64,000 bases of DNA from an uncultured Bacteroidales bacterium (lineage in GTDB: Bacteria; Bacteroidota; Bacteroidia; Bacteroidales; Paludibacteraceae). The DNA lies in NCBI GenBank assembly GCA_902798965.1, contig CADBYS010000001.1, forward strand, positions 1-64,000, read 5' to 3'. Within the stretch, counting starts at the first letter, position 1. Every line of letters begins with the position of its first letter. The notes under the pieces were generated by a model. That model was not told the origin of the DNA. It saw only the letters and a list, made by a program, of their open reading frames with translations, and searched no databases. Below are positions 43,521 to 51,237 of the stretch, piece by piece. The position numbers and the translations under genes were made by a program.

Positions 43521-43673
43521 TGAGCCTTTGGGCGGACTTGAACCGCCGACTTGTCCATACTATGAGCCACTTCCCGGACTCGAACCGGGGATAGTCTCAC
43601 TCGGAGCCACTGGGCGGACTCGAACCGCCGACTTTTGTCGGGGGTGAGCCACTGGCCGGACTCGAACCGGCGA
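43521..43673 (-). repeat. Four tandem tRNA T-arm-like units at the element end
   Basis: On the minus strand each unit has a perfect 5-bp stem with a 7-nt TTCGAGT or TTCAAGT loop: 43655-43671 (GCCGG/CCGGC), 43613-43629 (GGCGG/CCGCC), 43573-43589 (CCCGG/CCGGG) and 43531-43547 (GGCGG/CCGCC), followed by CAGTGGCTC, AAGTGGCTC or CAAAGGCTC. Spacing is 42, 40 and 42 bp. Stems change by paired substitutions, which argues for RNA structure. D-arm, anticodon arm and 5' acceptor strand are missing, so these are not complete tRNAs. The first unit ends 2 bp from the attachment core. Confidence 0.75.
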
Positions 43674-45455
43674 ATCACGCAGCGGTTGACCCGCACCTAC
43701 CTTCATGAACTTACCGGGGACAATATATCCCAACTCACCACCATCTTTGAGTAAATCGAATGCCCTCTCAATGAACAAGAAGTACTTGTCATATTGCTTA
43801 TATGCACTCGAATACTTAGTCGGATACAAGCGGTGTTCTTCCGGAGTAAAGTTCTTAATGTCCTCCGTTTTTAGGTAAGGAGGATTACCAACAATGAAAT
43901 CGAACTTCCTATCTCCGAAATCAAATGGATTGATAACTTCGGTTAGTTCTTCCGATACGTCTTGAGGCGATAACAAACTGTTGCCAAAGAATATATTGTC
44001 GTCCAAACATGGCAATATAGGATGATATGCATCCAGTGTAGCTGTATCTTCTCCTTCCAAGAGTTTTAATAACAGACCGAACTTACAAGCTTCAACTGCG
44101 TTGTAATCTTTGTCTACGCCATAGATACATTGCGTCAAGAGATTAAGCTTTGTCTCGTATCGCAATTTATAGGAGTTGATGCCGGTACGTATTAACTGAT
44201 CGGGCTTGTTGCAGAGATACCAGTCTATCAGCGTGTCACAGAGTAATTGGTATGCTTCTAACAAGAATGCACCTGAACCACATGCAATATCAGCGCACTT
44301 AACGGAGAGTAATTGTGTTTCATCCATTTGTGCAAGTGGCTCTTGCATAGATTGTCTTAGGATCTCCTTTACAATAAATGTCGGTGTGGTGACAATATCT
44401 CTATCTGCATTTACAGGTTTATTGACAAGAACTAACCCGTTGCCGTCTTTCGCTAACTTTTTCGAAATGAAGATTTCATATATACGTCCCAATATGTCAG
44501 ATGACAAAACAGCAAAGGAGTAAGGACTTTCGGGGAAGTATAATTGTCGGATAATCGTCCAAAAAGATGAACTTACATTGCCGATGAATTCATCGGATAG
44601 TTTTTGCTCGAATAATCCTGAGTTGTATCGCCTATCTGCCTCGCGGAATTTCTCAACGAGTTCCAAATGGCTCTGTGTGTTGGCTATTTGAAGCAAACGC
44701 TGATAGACTTCTATATTCCTGTCTTCACAAACACGCAAGAACAAGATCTTGTTGATATAACTCTGAACAATATCGCCCAGTTCTTCCATATCAACATCCG
44801 GCATATGCGCATATATCTCTTTACCTAAGAGAAGTCTCCACTCATTGATCTGCTGTAGGAATAATTTGTCAACGGGAATATAGTCCACCGTCTGTACGAT
44901 ATGGCTCCATTGCTCATCAAATGAACCGGAATAAACTGCCTCTCTGCTCAAAAGAGCATACAACTCATCAGCAGCATCCACATAATCCGTATAATGATAG
45001 TGCTTGACTTGTGCAGTTAGATTCGTATCGGTATCTTTGACCGCTGTTGATGTGTTGTATATGTATAGGTCTTCAAAGTTGGATAGAACGGATATTTTCA
45101 AACCTGCCGTAAAACCATATCTACGCACTTGCTTGGCAGGCTCATTGTCTTCATTAATATGAACATGCGGTTTCTTCGCTTCCAAAAAGAATTTGCGTTC
45201 TCCGTATAGTCTGAAAGTATAATCCGGTTTTTTGCTATGAGTATTGGCATCTGCGCGCAAAGCTTCTTCTAACAGGACTTCGCGTTCCGCGGTACTTTTA
45301 CCTGCTGCATTGATAATATCCCATCCTAACGCCGTAAACAATGGGTCAAGGAACTCTTGACGCAGCATGGTTTCATTAAATCGAGCAGAACGATAGTATT
45401 CTCTATTTTGCTCATATTTGTCCACTAATGTACGAATCTTATCTTTCATCATCAT
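43674..45455 (-). pseudogene. N-terminal half of type IIG restriction-modification enzyme, split by the prophage
   Basis: 594 codons from ATG 45455 to the GAT at the junction. Reading continues 38 codons into the T-arm array and stops at 43560. N-terminal nuclease signs: KPDYTFRL (PD at 77-78) and FFLEAKKP (E92-x-K94), a PD-(D/E)xK motif. SAM-binding ADIACGSGAFLLEA and the catalytic FIVGNPPYL of an N6-adenine methyltransferase follow, ending at GYIVPGKFMKVGAGQPLRD. The rest (recognition domain) is at 3138-4370. Joined, the enzyme would be about 1003 residues, close to Eco57I. As it stands it lacks target recognition, so the enzyme should be inactive while the prophage is integrated. ATGs at 45452 and 45449 are equally possible starts. 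Confidence 0.9.
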
Positions 45456-45725
45456 AATTTTACTCTTTTAACCCAACGGTTTTTTTTCACGCTGCAAAAT
45501 TACTACAACAAAGTGCTATAAGTTGTCACTATCTATAGAAAAATGCATAATTAGTTATTTTTTTTGAGTAAATGTAATTTCAATTTGTCAAATCGGGGAT
45601 AGTTTTATTTTAGCTCACAAAGATACGAAAAATTTTTGAAATTTCCAAATTTTTCGGGAAAAAAGTTGCGGGAAGGTGGCAAAAAGTGAAAGATTGCAGA
45701 AAAATGCAAAAATATTCAACGAATA

Positions 45726-45757
45726 TTTGCAAATGTGAAAAATTTTTATTATCTTTG
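45726..45757 (+). promoter_or_regulatory. Host promoter
   Basis: TTTG (45726-45729), 20 bp, TATCTTTG (45750-45757). It drives the operon at 45845-48937. The stretch 45456-45725 between this and the restriction gene is AT-rich and shows no gene. Confidence 0.8.
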
Positions 45758-45844
45758 TAGGCTGAATCAAAAATAAGAAGTACGAAATAGGTTCACAAAC
45801 TATACAGGTTCACTAAATAAAGCAAACAAAACAAACGCAAACAT

Positions 45845-45919
45845 ATGGAAATAAGTGTTGTGCGCAAAGTATGCCGGAATCGCCGATCAGGAAGTTGCCG
45901 GAATAATATACATATATGA
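45845..45919 (+). CDS. Arginine-rich 24-residue upstream ORF
   Basis: MEISVVRKVCRNRRSGSCRN and NIHI, from ATG 45845 to TGA 45919. The stop overlaps the ATG of the next gene (ATGA), the usual sign of translational coupling. The peptide is strongly basic. It may be a leader that adjusts translation of the downstream gene. Support is positional. Confidence 0.4.
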   Translation: MEISVVRKVCRNRRSGSCRNNIHI

Positions 45920-46647
45920 CCCCGATAAGAACATTCATAGCAGAACATCCGAAGCCGACAATCGTGTCGGTGGCTGTGGCCGTGTTGGTGCTGGTGATAG
46001 TGCTGACCAAGGATTGTAGCGGTAATGAGGCGGTAGTTGTGCCGCAAGAGAAAGAGGAGGAGATAGCCGAGACGAACCGTGTGTCGTACCCCGGCAGGAC
46101 GTTCGACTACCGCGTGAAGTTCAACGACCAGCAAGCCAAGCAGCATGCAGTAGCCAGCAAGATCGGGCTGCCGCATCCGCCGAAGGATCATGCTGACGCG
46201 GCAAGCATGCGCAGCAAGTTGGTGGAGGTAACCACTTGCGATAACTACATCGTGGACGAGCTGACCCACTCCGAGCCTTACCTCATCCCCTCCGCCAAGA
46301 AGGAGCTGGATGCCATAGGCGAGGAGTGGGCGGATATACTCCGACGCAACGGGCTGCCGCATTACCGCTTCTACGTCACATCGGTGCTACGCACGCAAGA
46401 GAACATCAAGTACCTGCAGCGCAGCGGAAACATCAACTCGGTGAGTCAGAGCTGCCACTGCTACGGCACGACCTTCGACTTGGCGTACATGCGCTACGAC
46501 AAGGTGACGCGCTCGTGCGACTATGTGCATCAGGATAACCTGAAACTGGTGCTTGGGCAGGTGCTGCTCAACCACCAGCGCGCGGGGAAGATATATGTGA
46601 AGTACGAAGCCAAGCAGAGCTGCTTTCACGTAACGGTGAGGAAGTGA
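45916..46647 (+). CDS. DUF5715-family, M15-like cell-wall peptidase
   Basis: A 243-residue protein with an N-terminal membrane anchor (TIVSVAVAVLVLVIVLT, residues 15-31) and a periplasmic domain. The C-terminal part carries SQSCHCYGTTFDLAY (S-x-H-x2-G-x3-D) and CFHVTVRK, the zinc-ligand layout of M15 D,D- or L,D-carboxypeptidases. VTSVLRTQENIKYLQRSGNIN is also typical of that fold. It would trim or remodel peptidoglycan. It is the first full gene of an overlapping operon with a NUDIX hydrolase and a BspA-like protein. Confidence 0.75.
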   Translation: MTPIRTFIAEHPKPTIVSVAVAVLVLVIVLTKDCSGNEAVVVPQEKEEEIAETNRVSYPGRTFDYRVKFNDQQAKQHAVASKIGLPHPPKDHADAASMRSKLVEVTTCDNYIVDELTHSEPYLIPSAKKELDAIGEEWADILRRNGLPHYRFYVTSVLRTQENIKYLQRSGNINSVSQSCHCYGTTFDLAYMRYDKVTRSCDYVHQDNLKLVLGQVLLNHQRAGKIYVKYEAKQSCFHVTVRK

Positions 46648-47084
46648 AAGACGAAAGACGAAAGACAAAAGTGAAAGGTGAAGTTAAGACAATCGAAGTG
46701 GTGGCGGCGGTGATCTTTGATGACCGCGGGCGCATCTTTGCCACCCAGCGCGGCTACGGCGAGTGGAAAGACTGGTGGGAGTTTCCGGGCGGAAAGATCG
46801 AACCCGGTGAGAGTAGGGAGCAGGCACTCCGCCGCGAGATTCGCGAGGAGCTTGCCACCGAAATCGAGGTCGGCGAACTGCTGCGAACCATCGATTACGA
46901 CTACCCCAAGTTCCATCTCACCATGCATTGTTTCCGCTGCACCTTGCCAAGCGGGCACCTGTTGCTAAAGGAGCACGAGGCTGCCGAATGGCTGCTGCCG
47001 CAACAACTGCACTCGGTCCGTTGGCTTCCCGCCGACGAGGAGATCATTAACGAACTAAGCAAAACAAAACATACAAACTTATGA
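46644..47084 (+). CDS. mutT: MutT-type NUDIX hydrolase
   Basis: A 146-residue NUDIX enzyme. The box GGKIEPGESREQALRREIRE followed by ELATEI fits Gx5Ex7REUxEExGU, and the flanking VAAVIFDDRGRIFATQRGYG and FHLTMHCFRCTL are typical of 8-oxo-dGTP or (deoxy)nucleoside triphosphate pyrophosphohydrolases, which cleanse the nucleotide pool. The GTG at 46644 overlaps the previous stop. The first 13 residues come from a purine-rich repeat (GAAAGAC), so a later start such as GTG 46671 is possible. Confidence 0.85.
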   Translation: MKDERRKTKVKGEVKTIEVVAAVIFDDRGRIFATQRGYGEWKDWWEFPGGKIEPGESREQALRREIREELATEIEVGELLRTIDYDYPKFHLTMHCFRCTLPSGHLLLKEHEAAEWLLPQQLHSVRWLPADEEIINELSKTKHTNL

Positions 47085-48937
47085 AACGATTATTTACAAT
47101 TATGGTAGCCGTAGCGCTGTGCACGGCTGCAATGGTAGCCGAGACCGTGAAGATCAACGGCTTGTACTACTCCTTAGGTTCAACAACTGCAACGGTGCTT
47201 AGCGACCAGAGTTCGGATAAGTCCGCTTATAAGAACCTGACTACGGTGACTATCCCCGCATCGGTACCGTACAACAACTACAACTACACGGTGACGACGA
47301 TCGGGTCGGATGCTTTCGAGAGCTGCACGAACCTGCAGTCCGTAACGCTGCCGACCACAATCACTACTATCAACAGCGATGCGTTCTACGGCTGCTCCAA
47401 GCTCGGCAGCGTGAACCTGCCGGAAGGCATCACCACCATCGGTGGTTATGCGTTTAACAACTGCAACCTCACATCGGTGACTATCCCGAGTACGGTGACT
47501 TCGATAGGCACTAAAGCTTTCGTAAGCAACCCGCTGACCACGGTAGTGTGGAACCCTGTAAACTGCAGCACCGGCTCGGACGATAGCGCACCGTTCTACA
47601 GCACCAACTCGCAGATCACCTCGTTCACCTTTGGCGACCAGGTTGAGGTCGTGCCGGCATATCTGTGCAAATACATGAGCCGCCTGGATACGGTCGTGCT
47701 GCCGCCATCGGTATACAGACTCGGGCAGTATGCGTTTATGTACTGCACCTCGCTTAAGTCAATCAACCTGCCGGTGACGCAGCAGACACTGCCCGTCAGT
47801 TTCTTTGAAGGCTGTACGTCGCTGGAGTCCATCGAACTGCCGGCGACCTTGACTACCATCAGTACGGATGCATTCTACGGCTGTTCCAAACTGGCGAATG
47901 TAACCCTGCACGAAGGTATAACAACCATCATGGCACGTGCATTCTACAACTGCAAACTCGCGTCAATCACAATCCCGAGTACAGTATCAAGCATTGGAAA
48001 CGGGGCGTTCAAGAGCAATCCGACCACTTCGGTGACGTGGCTGCCTAAGACCTGCTCAATCGGAACGGGAGAAGATTCACCGTTCTATAGCACGAGTTCG
48101 AAGATCACGTCGTTTGTCTTAAGCGACAGTGTGAAGAGTATTCCCGGCTATCTGTGCTATAAGATGAATAAGTTGGAGAACATCGTACTGCCTGAGCAAC
48201 TGACGACCATCGGTCAGTACGCTTTTAACGGTTGCTCCCTGCTCCGGGACGTAACGATCCCGGCATCGGTTAGTTCTATCGGTACATATGCCTTCGCGTT
48301 CTGTACATCCATCAAGCATTTTGTGTTCCCTGCCGGTATCAAGACCTTGGCTACCAGTGTGCTGGAGGGTTCAACGGGTCTGGAAGAAGTGGTTATCCCG
48401 GCTTCGGTCACGACCATCAACCAGGATGCGTTCTATAACTGCTCCAAACTGATGGCTATTCGCAACTACGCCTACACACCGCAGACGATCACGGAGCGTG
48501 CGCTCTACAACGTTAACAAACACACCTGTATCCTCTATGTGCCGATGGATTATATCGATCTGTACCGGGCTAAATCCGTTTGGTGCGATTTCGATAATAT
48601 CATCGGTGTGGCTACCGACCTGCAGTTCGAGGATCAGATCATTAACATGACCTATCTCAAGCAAGATAGCTCGCTGTATTACATGGAGTCGCAGACCTGG
48701 GCAGTGCCTCACGAGCCGCGTGTCGAAGGCTTTACCTTCGTCGGCTGGCAGGTAAAGCAAGGTATGCTTTCTGACGGCATCGTGCTGCAGGCTGTATATA
48801 CCGCCGATCAGGCTACCGGTGCACCGGAATACTACATCAACCCCGCCAACCCCACGCAGAAACTGATCCGCAACGGCAATGTATATATCTTGCAAGACGG
48901 CAAGACATACTCCGTAACCGGCATCCGTACGGAGTAA
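47081..48937 (+). CDS. Secreted BspA-like leucine-rich repeat protein
   Basis: A 618-residue protein with signal peptide (MKRLFTIMVAVALCTAAMVA). Most of the chain consists of about 16 LRR_5-type repeats of around 23 residues (ITTINSDAFYGCSKLGSVNL, VTSIGTKAFVSN), as in the BspA surface proteins of oral and gut Bacteroidota, which mediate adhesion. A beta domain follows (FVGWQVKQGMLSDGIVLQAV), then a C-terminal segment NGNVYILQDGKTYSVTGI usual at the end of secreted Bacteroidales proteins. ATG overlaps the NUDIX stop by 4 bp. Confidence 0.88.
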   Translation: MKRLFTIMVAVALCTAAMVAETVKINGLYYSLGSTTATVLSDQSSDKSAYKNLTTVTIPASVPYNNYNYTVTTIGSDAFESCTNLQSVTLPTTITTINSDAFYGCSKLGSVNLPEGITTIGGYAFNNCNLTSVTIPSTVTSIGTKAFVSNPLTTVVWNPVNCSTGSDDSAPFYSTNSQITSFTFGDQVEVVPAYLCKYMSRLDTVVLPPSVYRLGQYAFMYCTSLKSINLPVTQQTLPVSFFEGCTSLESIELPATLTTISTDAFYGCSKLANVTLHEGITTIMARAFYNCKLASITIPSTVSSIGNGAFKSNPTTSVTWLPKTCSIGTGEDSPFYSTSSKITSFVLSDSVKSIPGYLCYKMNKLENIVLPEQLTTIGQYAFNGCSLLRDVTIPASVSSIGTYAFAFCTSIKHFVFPAGIKTLATSVLEGSTGLEEVVIPASVTTINQDAFYNCSKLMAIRNYAYTPQTITERALYNVNKHTCILYVPMDYIDLYRAKSVWCDFDNIIGVATDLQFEDQIINMTYLKQDSSLYYMESQTWAVPHEPRVEGFTFVGWQVKQGMLSDGIVLQAVYTADQATGAPEYYINPANPTQKLIRNGNVYILQDGKTYSVTGIRTE

Positions 48938-48999
48938 GCCTGGCACGATAATTGTACCTGGATAGAAAACGATAGTTGAACGCTCAATACACATGCCCT

Positions 49000-49614
49000 A
49001 TGAAACGATTCTATACCTGTATATTGGCGCTGATAGCTTGCGTTTCTATTCAAGCGCAGTACGTTGTGTCCGACAAATATATGCTGTGGTTTGAGGACAC
49101 CGGCCATGAGTTGACGACCCGCAAATCCGTTGACTGCACCGACAATTACCAGGATCTGTGGAACGGCTGTATGGTGAAGACTTCCGGTCAGAGGATATAC
49201 ATCTACCGTAACAACAGTTCGATCCTCTACGGCGACCAGATCAACCTGTTGTACAACGGTTATTACCGTGTCCGCCGCGGCAACACCTGGTATCTTGCCG
49301 ACGAGGACGGCGACTTGGTAAGCGGCATTTACGGCAAGGAGATCTATTACTATCCCTTCGGCTATATAACGGTTCAGCGCAGTTCCGGCTATTGGGATAT
49401 TTTCCATTGTTCCGGACGAAAGGTGGATTGCTATTCCGTTGAAGATCCTTATATATTCTGGAACGGCTGTTTCCTGATCAAACAAGGCAAGTACTGGTAC
49501 GCCGTGGACGCTGACGGCAATAAGCTCGATGGCGTATATGGCGATCAAGTCTCACTCCTCAATAACGGCAGTTGGAAATGTGTCCGCGGCTCGTACGTGA
49601 GCTATGTTGATTAG
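49000..49614 (+). CDS. Secreted WG-repeat-like protein
   Basis: A 204-residue protein. ATG 49000 (MKRFYTCILALIACVSIQAQ) gives a clean signal peptide; the 8 upstream in-frame codons do not. The mature part is a series of WG-type beta repeats (DLWNGCMVKTSGQRIYIYRN, YRVRRGNTWYLADEDGDLVS, FWNGCFLIKQGKYWYAVDAD). WG repeats build beta structures on surface proteins of unknown ligand. It stands 62 bp after the BspA-like gene with no clear terminator, so it may be co-transcribed. Confidence 0.7.
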   Translation: MKRFYTCILALIACVSIQAQYVVSDKYMLWFEDTGHELTTRKSVDCTDNYQDLWNGCMVKTSGQRIYIYRNNSSILYGDQINLLYNGYYRVRRGNTWYLADEDGDLVSGIYGKEIYYYPFGYITVQRSSGYWDIFHCSGRKVDCYSVEDPYIFWNGCFLIKQGKYWYAVDADGNKLDGVYGDQVSLLNNGSWKCVRGSYVSYVD

Positions 49615-49660
49615 CCATATGTGATGAAGGACGATATATTAACTTGAAATACAGGGAACA

Positions 49661-50158
49661 ATGAAAAGAAATATATTTGTGGCATTCGTATGCCTGATGA
49701 CATTTACGATTTATGCCCGGGCAAAGCCTCAACAGCAATCCACCGAACCTGTCCTTCCATCTATTCCTGATGGCTATGTGGACTTGGGACTACCAAGCGG
49801 TACACTATGGAAAGACAAGAACGAATCCGGCTACTATTCGTATGATCAGGCAGTGTCGCAATTCGGAAGCAGTCTTCCTTCGCAAGGGCAATGGGAAGAG
49901 TTACGGAGTGTCTGCGTATGGACTTGGAAAGGAAACGGCTATAGAGTTGTAGGTCCAAATGGGGCTTCGATTTTTCTGCCTGCTGCGGGCTTTCGCTATT
50001 GCAATGAAACTGTCCACGATATCGGAACCTACGGCATCTATTGGTCTTCTACGCCTGATGGTTCGGAGAAAGCGTGGTACCTGCGCTTCGATTCGGGCGA
50101 GGTGGACACGTACAGCTACGATCGTTGCTTCGGGCGATCCGTTCGTCTGGTTCAATGA
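49661..50158 (+). CDS. Secreted FISUMP-domain protein
   Basis: A 165-residue protein with signal peptide (MKRNIFVAFVCLMTFTIYAR) and a compact Fibrobacter succinogenes major paralogous (FISUMP) domain: GYVDLGLPSGTLWKDKNESG, SQGQWEELRSVCVWTW, FLPAAGFRYCNETVH, YWSSTPDGSEKAWYLRFDSG and the closing RSVRLVQ. Such proteins are exported and surface-located in Bacteroidota; the biochemical role is not established. A terminator follows directly. Confidence 0.85.
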   Translation: MKRNIFVAFVCLMTFTIYARAKPQQQSTEPVLPSIPDGYVDLGLPSGTLWKDKNESGYYSYDQAVSQFGSSLPSQGQWEELRSVCVWTWKGNGYRVVGPNGASIFLPAAGFRYCNETVHDIGTYGIYWSSTPDGSEKAWYLRFDSGEVDTYSYDRCFGRSVRLVQ

Positions 50159-50165
50159 TTTTGCA

Positions 50166-50197
50166 CAGAAAAGAGCACTCGTGGGAGTGCTCTTCTG
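50166..50197. terminator. Terminator between convergent genes
   Basis: Inverted repeat AGAGCACTC / GAGTGCTCTT with loop GTGG, followed by CTGTTTATT on the plus strand and preceded by A-rich sequence for the minus strand. Confidence 0.8.
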
Positions 50198-50224
50198 TTT
50201 ATTCATGCCTTGTAGCATGTCGGT

Positions 50225-50671
50225 TTATGAGATCGCAATCTGCCTACCTGTCTTGCCTTCCTCGCGTTTGATCTTCGGCAACTCGATGGTTAGGATACCA
50301 TCTTCGACCTTAGCGGCGATCTTTGCCTCATCGACGTTGTCCGGCAAGGTGTACTTCTGTTCGAAGTTGGTGTAAGCAAACTCGCGACGCAGGTAGTGCG
50401 AATGTTTGTCTTCCTCCTTGTGCTCGAACTTGTTCTCGATGGCGACGCACAGGTTGTGCTCTTCATCGACATGTACGCGGCAGTACTCTTTCTTTACGCC
50501 CGGTGCAGCCAACTCAACGATGTAAGCATTTTCGGTTTCTTTCACGTTGACAGACGGTGCCACATTGTTTGCTGTGTTCAGCATGTCGTTGTTCAGGAAC
50601 TCATCGAATACGCTGGGGAACCATCCGTTTGTCGGCAGCCAACTGTTTCTACGATAAATTGCAGGTTTCAT
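50225..50671 (-). CDS. hsp20: Small heat-shock protein Hsp20
   Basis: A 148-residue alpha-crystallin-type holdase chaperone that binds unfolding proteins. N-terminal region MKPAIYRRNSWLPTNGWFPS; alpha-crystallin domain about 40-140 (PSVNVKETENAYIVELAAPG, LRREFAYTNFEQKYTLPDNV, AKVEDGILTIELPK); short C-terminal tail with the IAI-type anchor (GRQIAIS). ATG 50671 is fixed by a strong AGGAGG Shine-Dalgarno 8 bp before it, which is rare in this genome. Three phased repeats lie about 190-240 bp upstream and may serve stress control. Confidence 0.92.
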   Translation of the reverse strand: MKPAIYRRNSWLPTNGWFPSVFDEFLNNDMLNTANNVAPSVNVKETENAYIVELAAPGVKKEYCRVHVDEEHNLCVAIENKFEHKEEDKHSHYLRREFAYTNFEQKYTLPDNVDEAKIAAKVEDGILTIELPKIKREEGKTGRQIAIS

Positions 50672-50859
50672 AATCAATCCTCCTAATTTTATGGGCTCTT
50701 CCAAAAACTCCCCGTTTTCAGCTTCACCCGAAGTTAAACATATTGTTTAACGTAGTTTGCGTAGGGTACGTTGTTGGCGTATTTTGCGTAGTTGCGTTTC
50801 ACCCATATAGGTGCAATTTCTATGCCACAGCTGTTTTCCCGCTTTAATGTGCCCGTGTT

Positions 50860-50914
50860 GTGCCAATTTGTCCATTTCGAGTGCCAATATGTCCACATTT
50901 GTGCCAAAATGTCC
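50860..50914 (-). promoter_or_regulatory. Three phased direct repeats upstream of hsp20
   Basis: Plus-strand GTGCCAATTTGTCC (50860), GTGCCAATATGTCC (50881) and GTGCCAAAATGTCC (50901), spaced 21 and 20 bp (two helical turns). On the minus strand, in the direction of hsp20, they read GGACA-n3-TGGCAC. Candidate stress-regulator binding sites. They also lie just behind the stop of the 48-residue gene. Confidence 0.5.
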
Positions 50915-50919
50915 AGTTA

Positions 50920-51066
50920 TTAAATGAATTTTTTGCTTAGAATGTAGCATCCGCATCCTTTTCCACTTTTCCAAACAGAAGGCTTTAAGCCTTTTTCGAT
51001 AAGATGTTTGTCGATCTTTTCTTTGAGGATATCAACTCTTGATATGGATTGTTTCTGCAGTATCAT
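50920..51066 (-). CDS. Small basic protein of the deiminase operon
   Basis: A 48-residue protein (MILQKQSISRVDILKEKIDK, then KGCGCYILSKKF). ATG overlaps the preceding stop as ATGA. It is lysine-rich with a CGC motif. It forms the third gene of an operon behind the PAD-like enzyme. Function unknown; the tight coupling is the reason to accept it. Confidence 0.5.
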   Translation of the reverse strand: MILQKQSISRVDILKEKIDKHLIEKGLKPSVWKSGKGCGCYILSKKFI

Positions 51067-51236
51067 ATTTTAGTGAGATTTAGAAATTGTTCTACGGTTA
51101 TACCATATAAATCGCAATACTTCTTTAGTTCCTCTTGCGTATAAGAGGAGCCGATGAGTTCGCGAATGCACATGGCTTTGTGTTTGATGGCTGTGTCCAG
51201 ATCAATCGTGAAATCTTCAATATATTCTGGTTGCAT
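51063..51236 (-). CDS. Small acidic protein of the deiminase operon
   Basis: A 57-residue protein (MQPEYIEDFTIDLDTAIKHK) ending SSYTQEELKKYCDLYGITV and EQFLNLTKI. The second half looks like a short helix-turn-helix-like helical hairpin. It starts 1 bp after the deiminase stop and overlaps the next small gene by 4 bp. Longer upstream starts would overlap the deiminase gene. Two adjacent coupled small genes could be a toxin-antitoxin-like pair, but no family is recognised. Confidence 0.55.
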   Translation of the reverse strand: MQPEYIEDFTIDLDTAIKHKAMCIRELIGSSYTQEELKKYCDLYGITVEQFLNLTKI

Positions 51237-51237
51237 A

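Larger units (their letters stand above)
4371..43673. mobile_element. Integrated temperate siphovirus-like prophage, about 39.3 kb
   Basis: The limits are set by the reading frame of the interrupted restriction-modification gene, with ATC (plus strand) at both junctions (4368-4370 and 43674-43676). The element holds replication, capsid, portal, terminase, tape measure, tail, lysis and tyrosine integrase genes, so it looks complete. Gene order is replication and accessory genes on the left, late genes rightward, and integrase at the right end reading leftward. Apart from the AbiE pair and the integrase all genes read rightward. Cargo includes AbiE, two antirestriction-type proteins and a three-gene secreted-protein block. 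No MuA-like transposase is present, so integration is inferred to use the tyrosine recombinase. Confidence 0.92.

Noticed and set aside
43521-43673. Complete tRNA genes
   Set aside because: Only T-arms and acceptor-like 3' ends are present; no D-arm, anticodon arm or 5' acceptor strand fits within the 41-bp units.
4371-43673. Mu-like transposable phage
   Set aside because: No MuA/MuB-type genes or 5-bp target duplication; a tyrosine integrase and arm-like repeats are present.
43478-43696. Open frame with repeated RRFESGQW / VRVRPVAP phrases
   Set aside because: Translation of the T-arm units, a well-known artefact of tRNA-like DNA.
50747-50974. 75-codon minus-strand frame between hsp20 and the small genes
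   Set aside because: It covers the phased repeats and overlaps the coupled 48-residue gene in another frame; no start signals.
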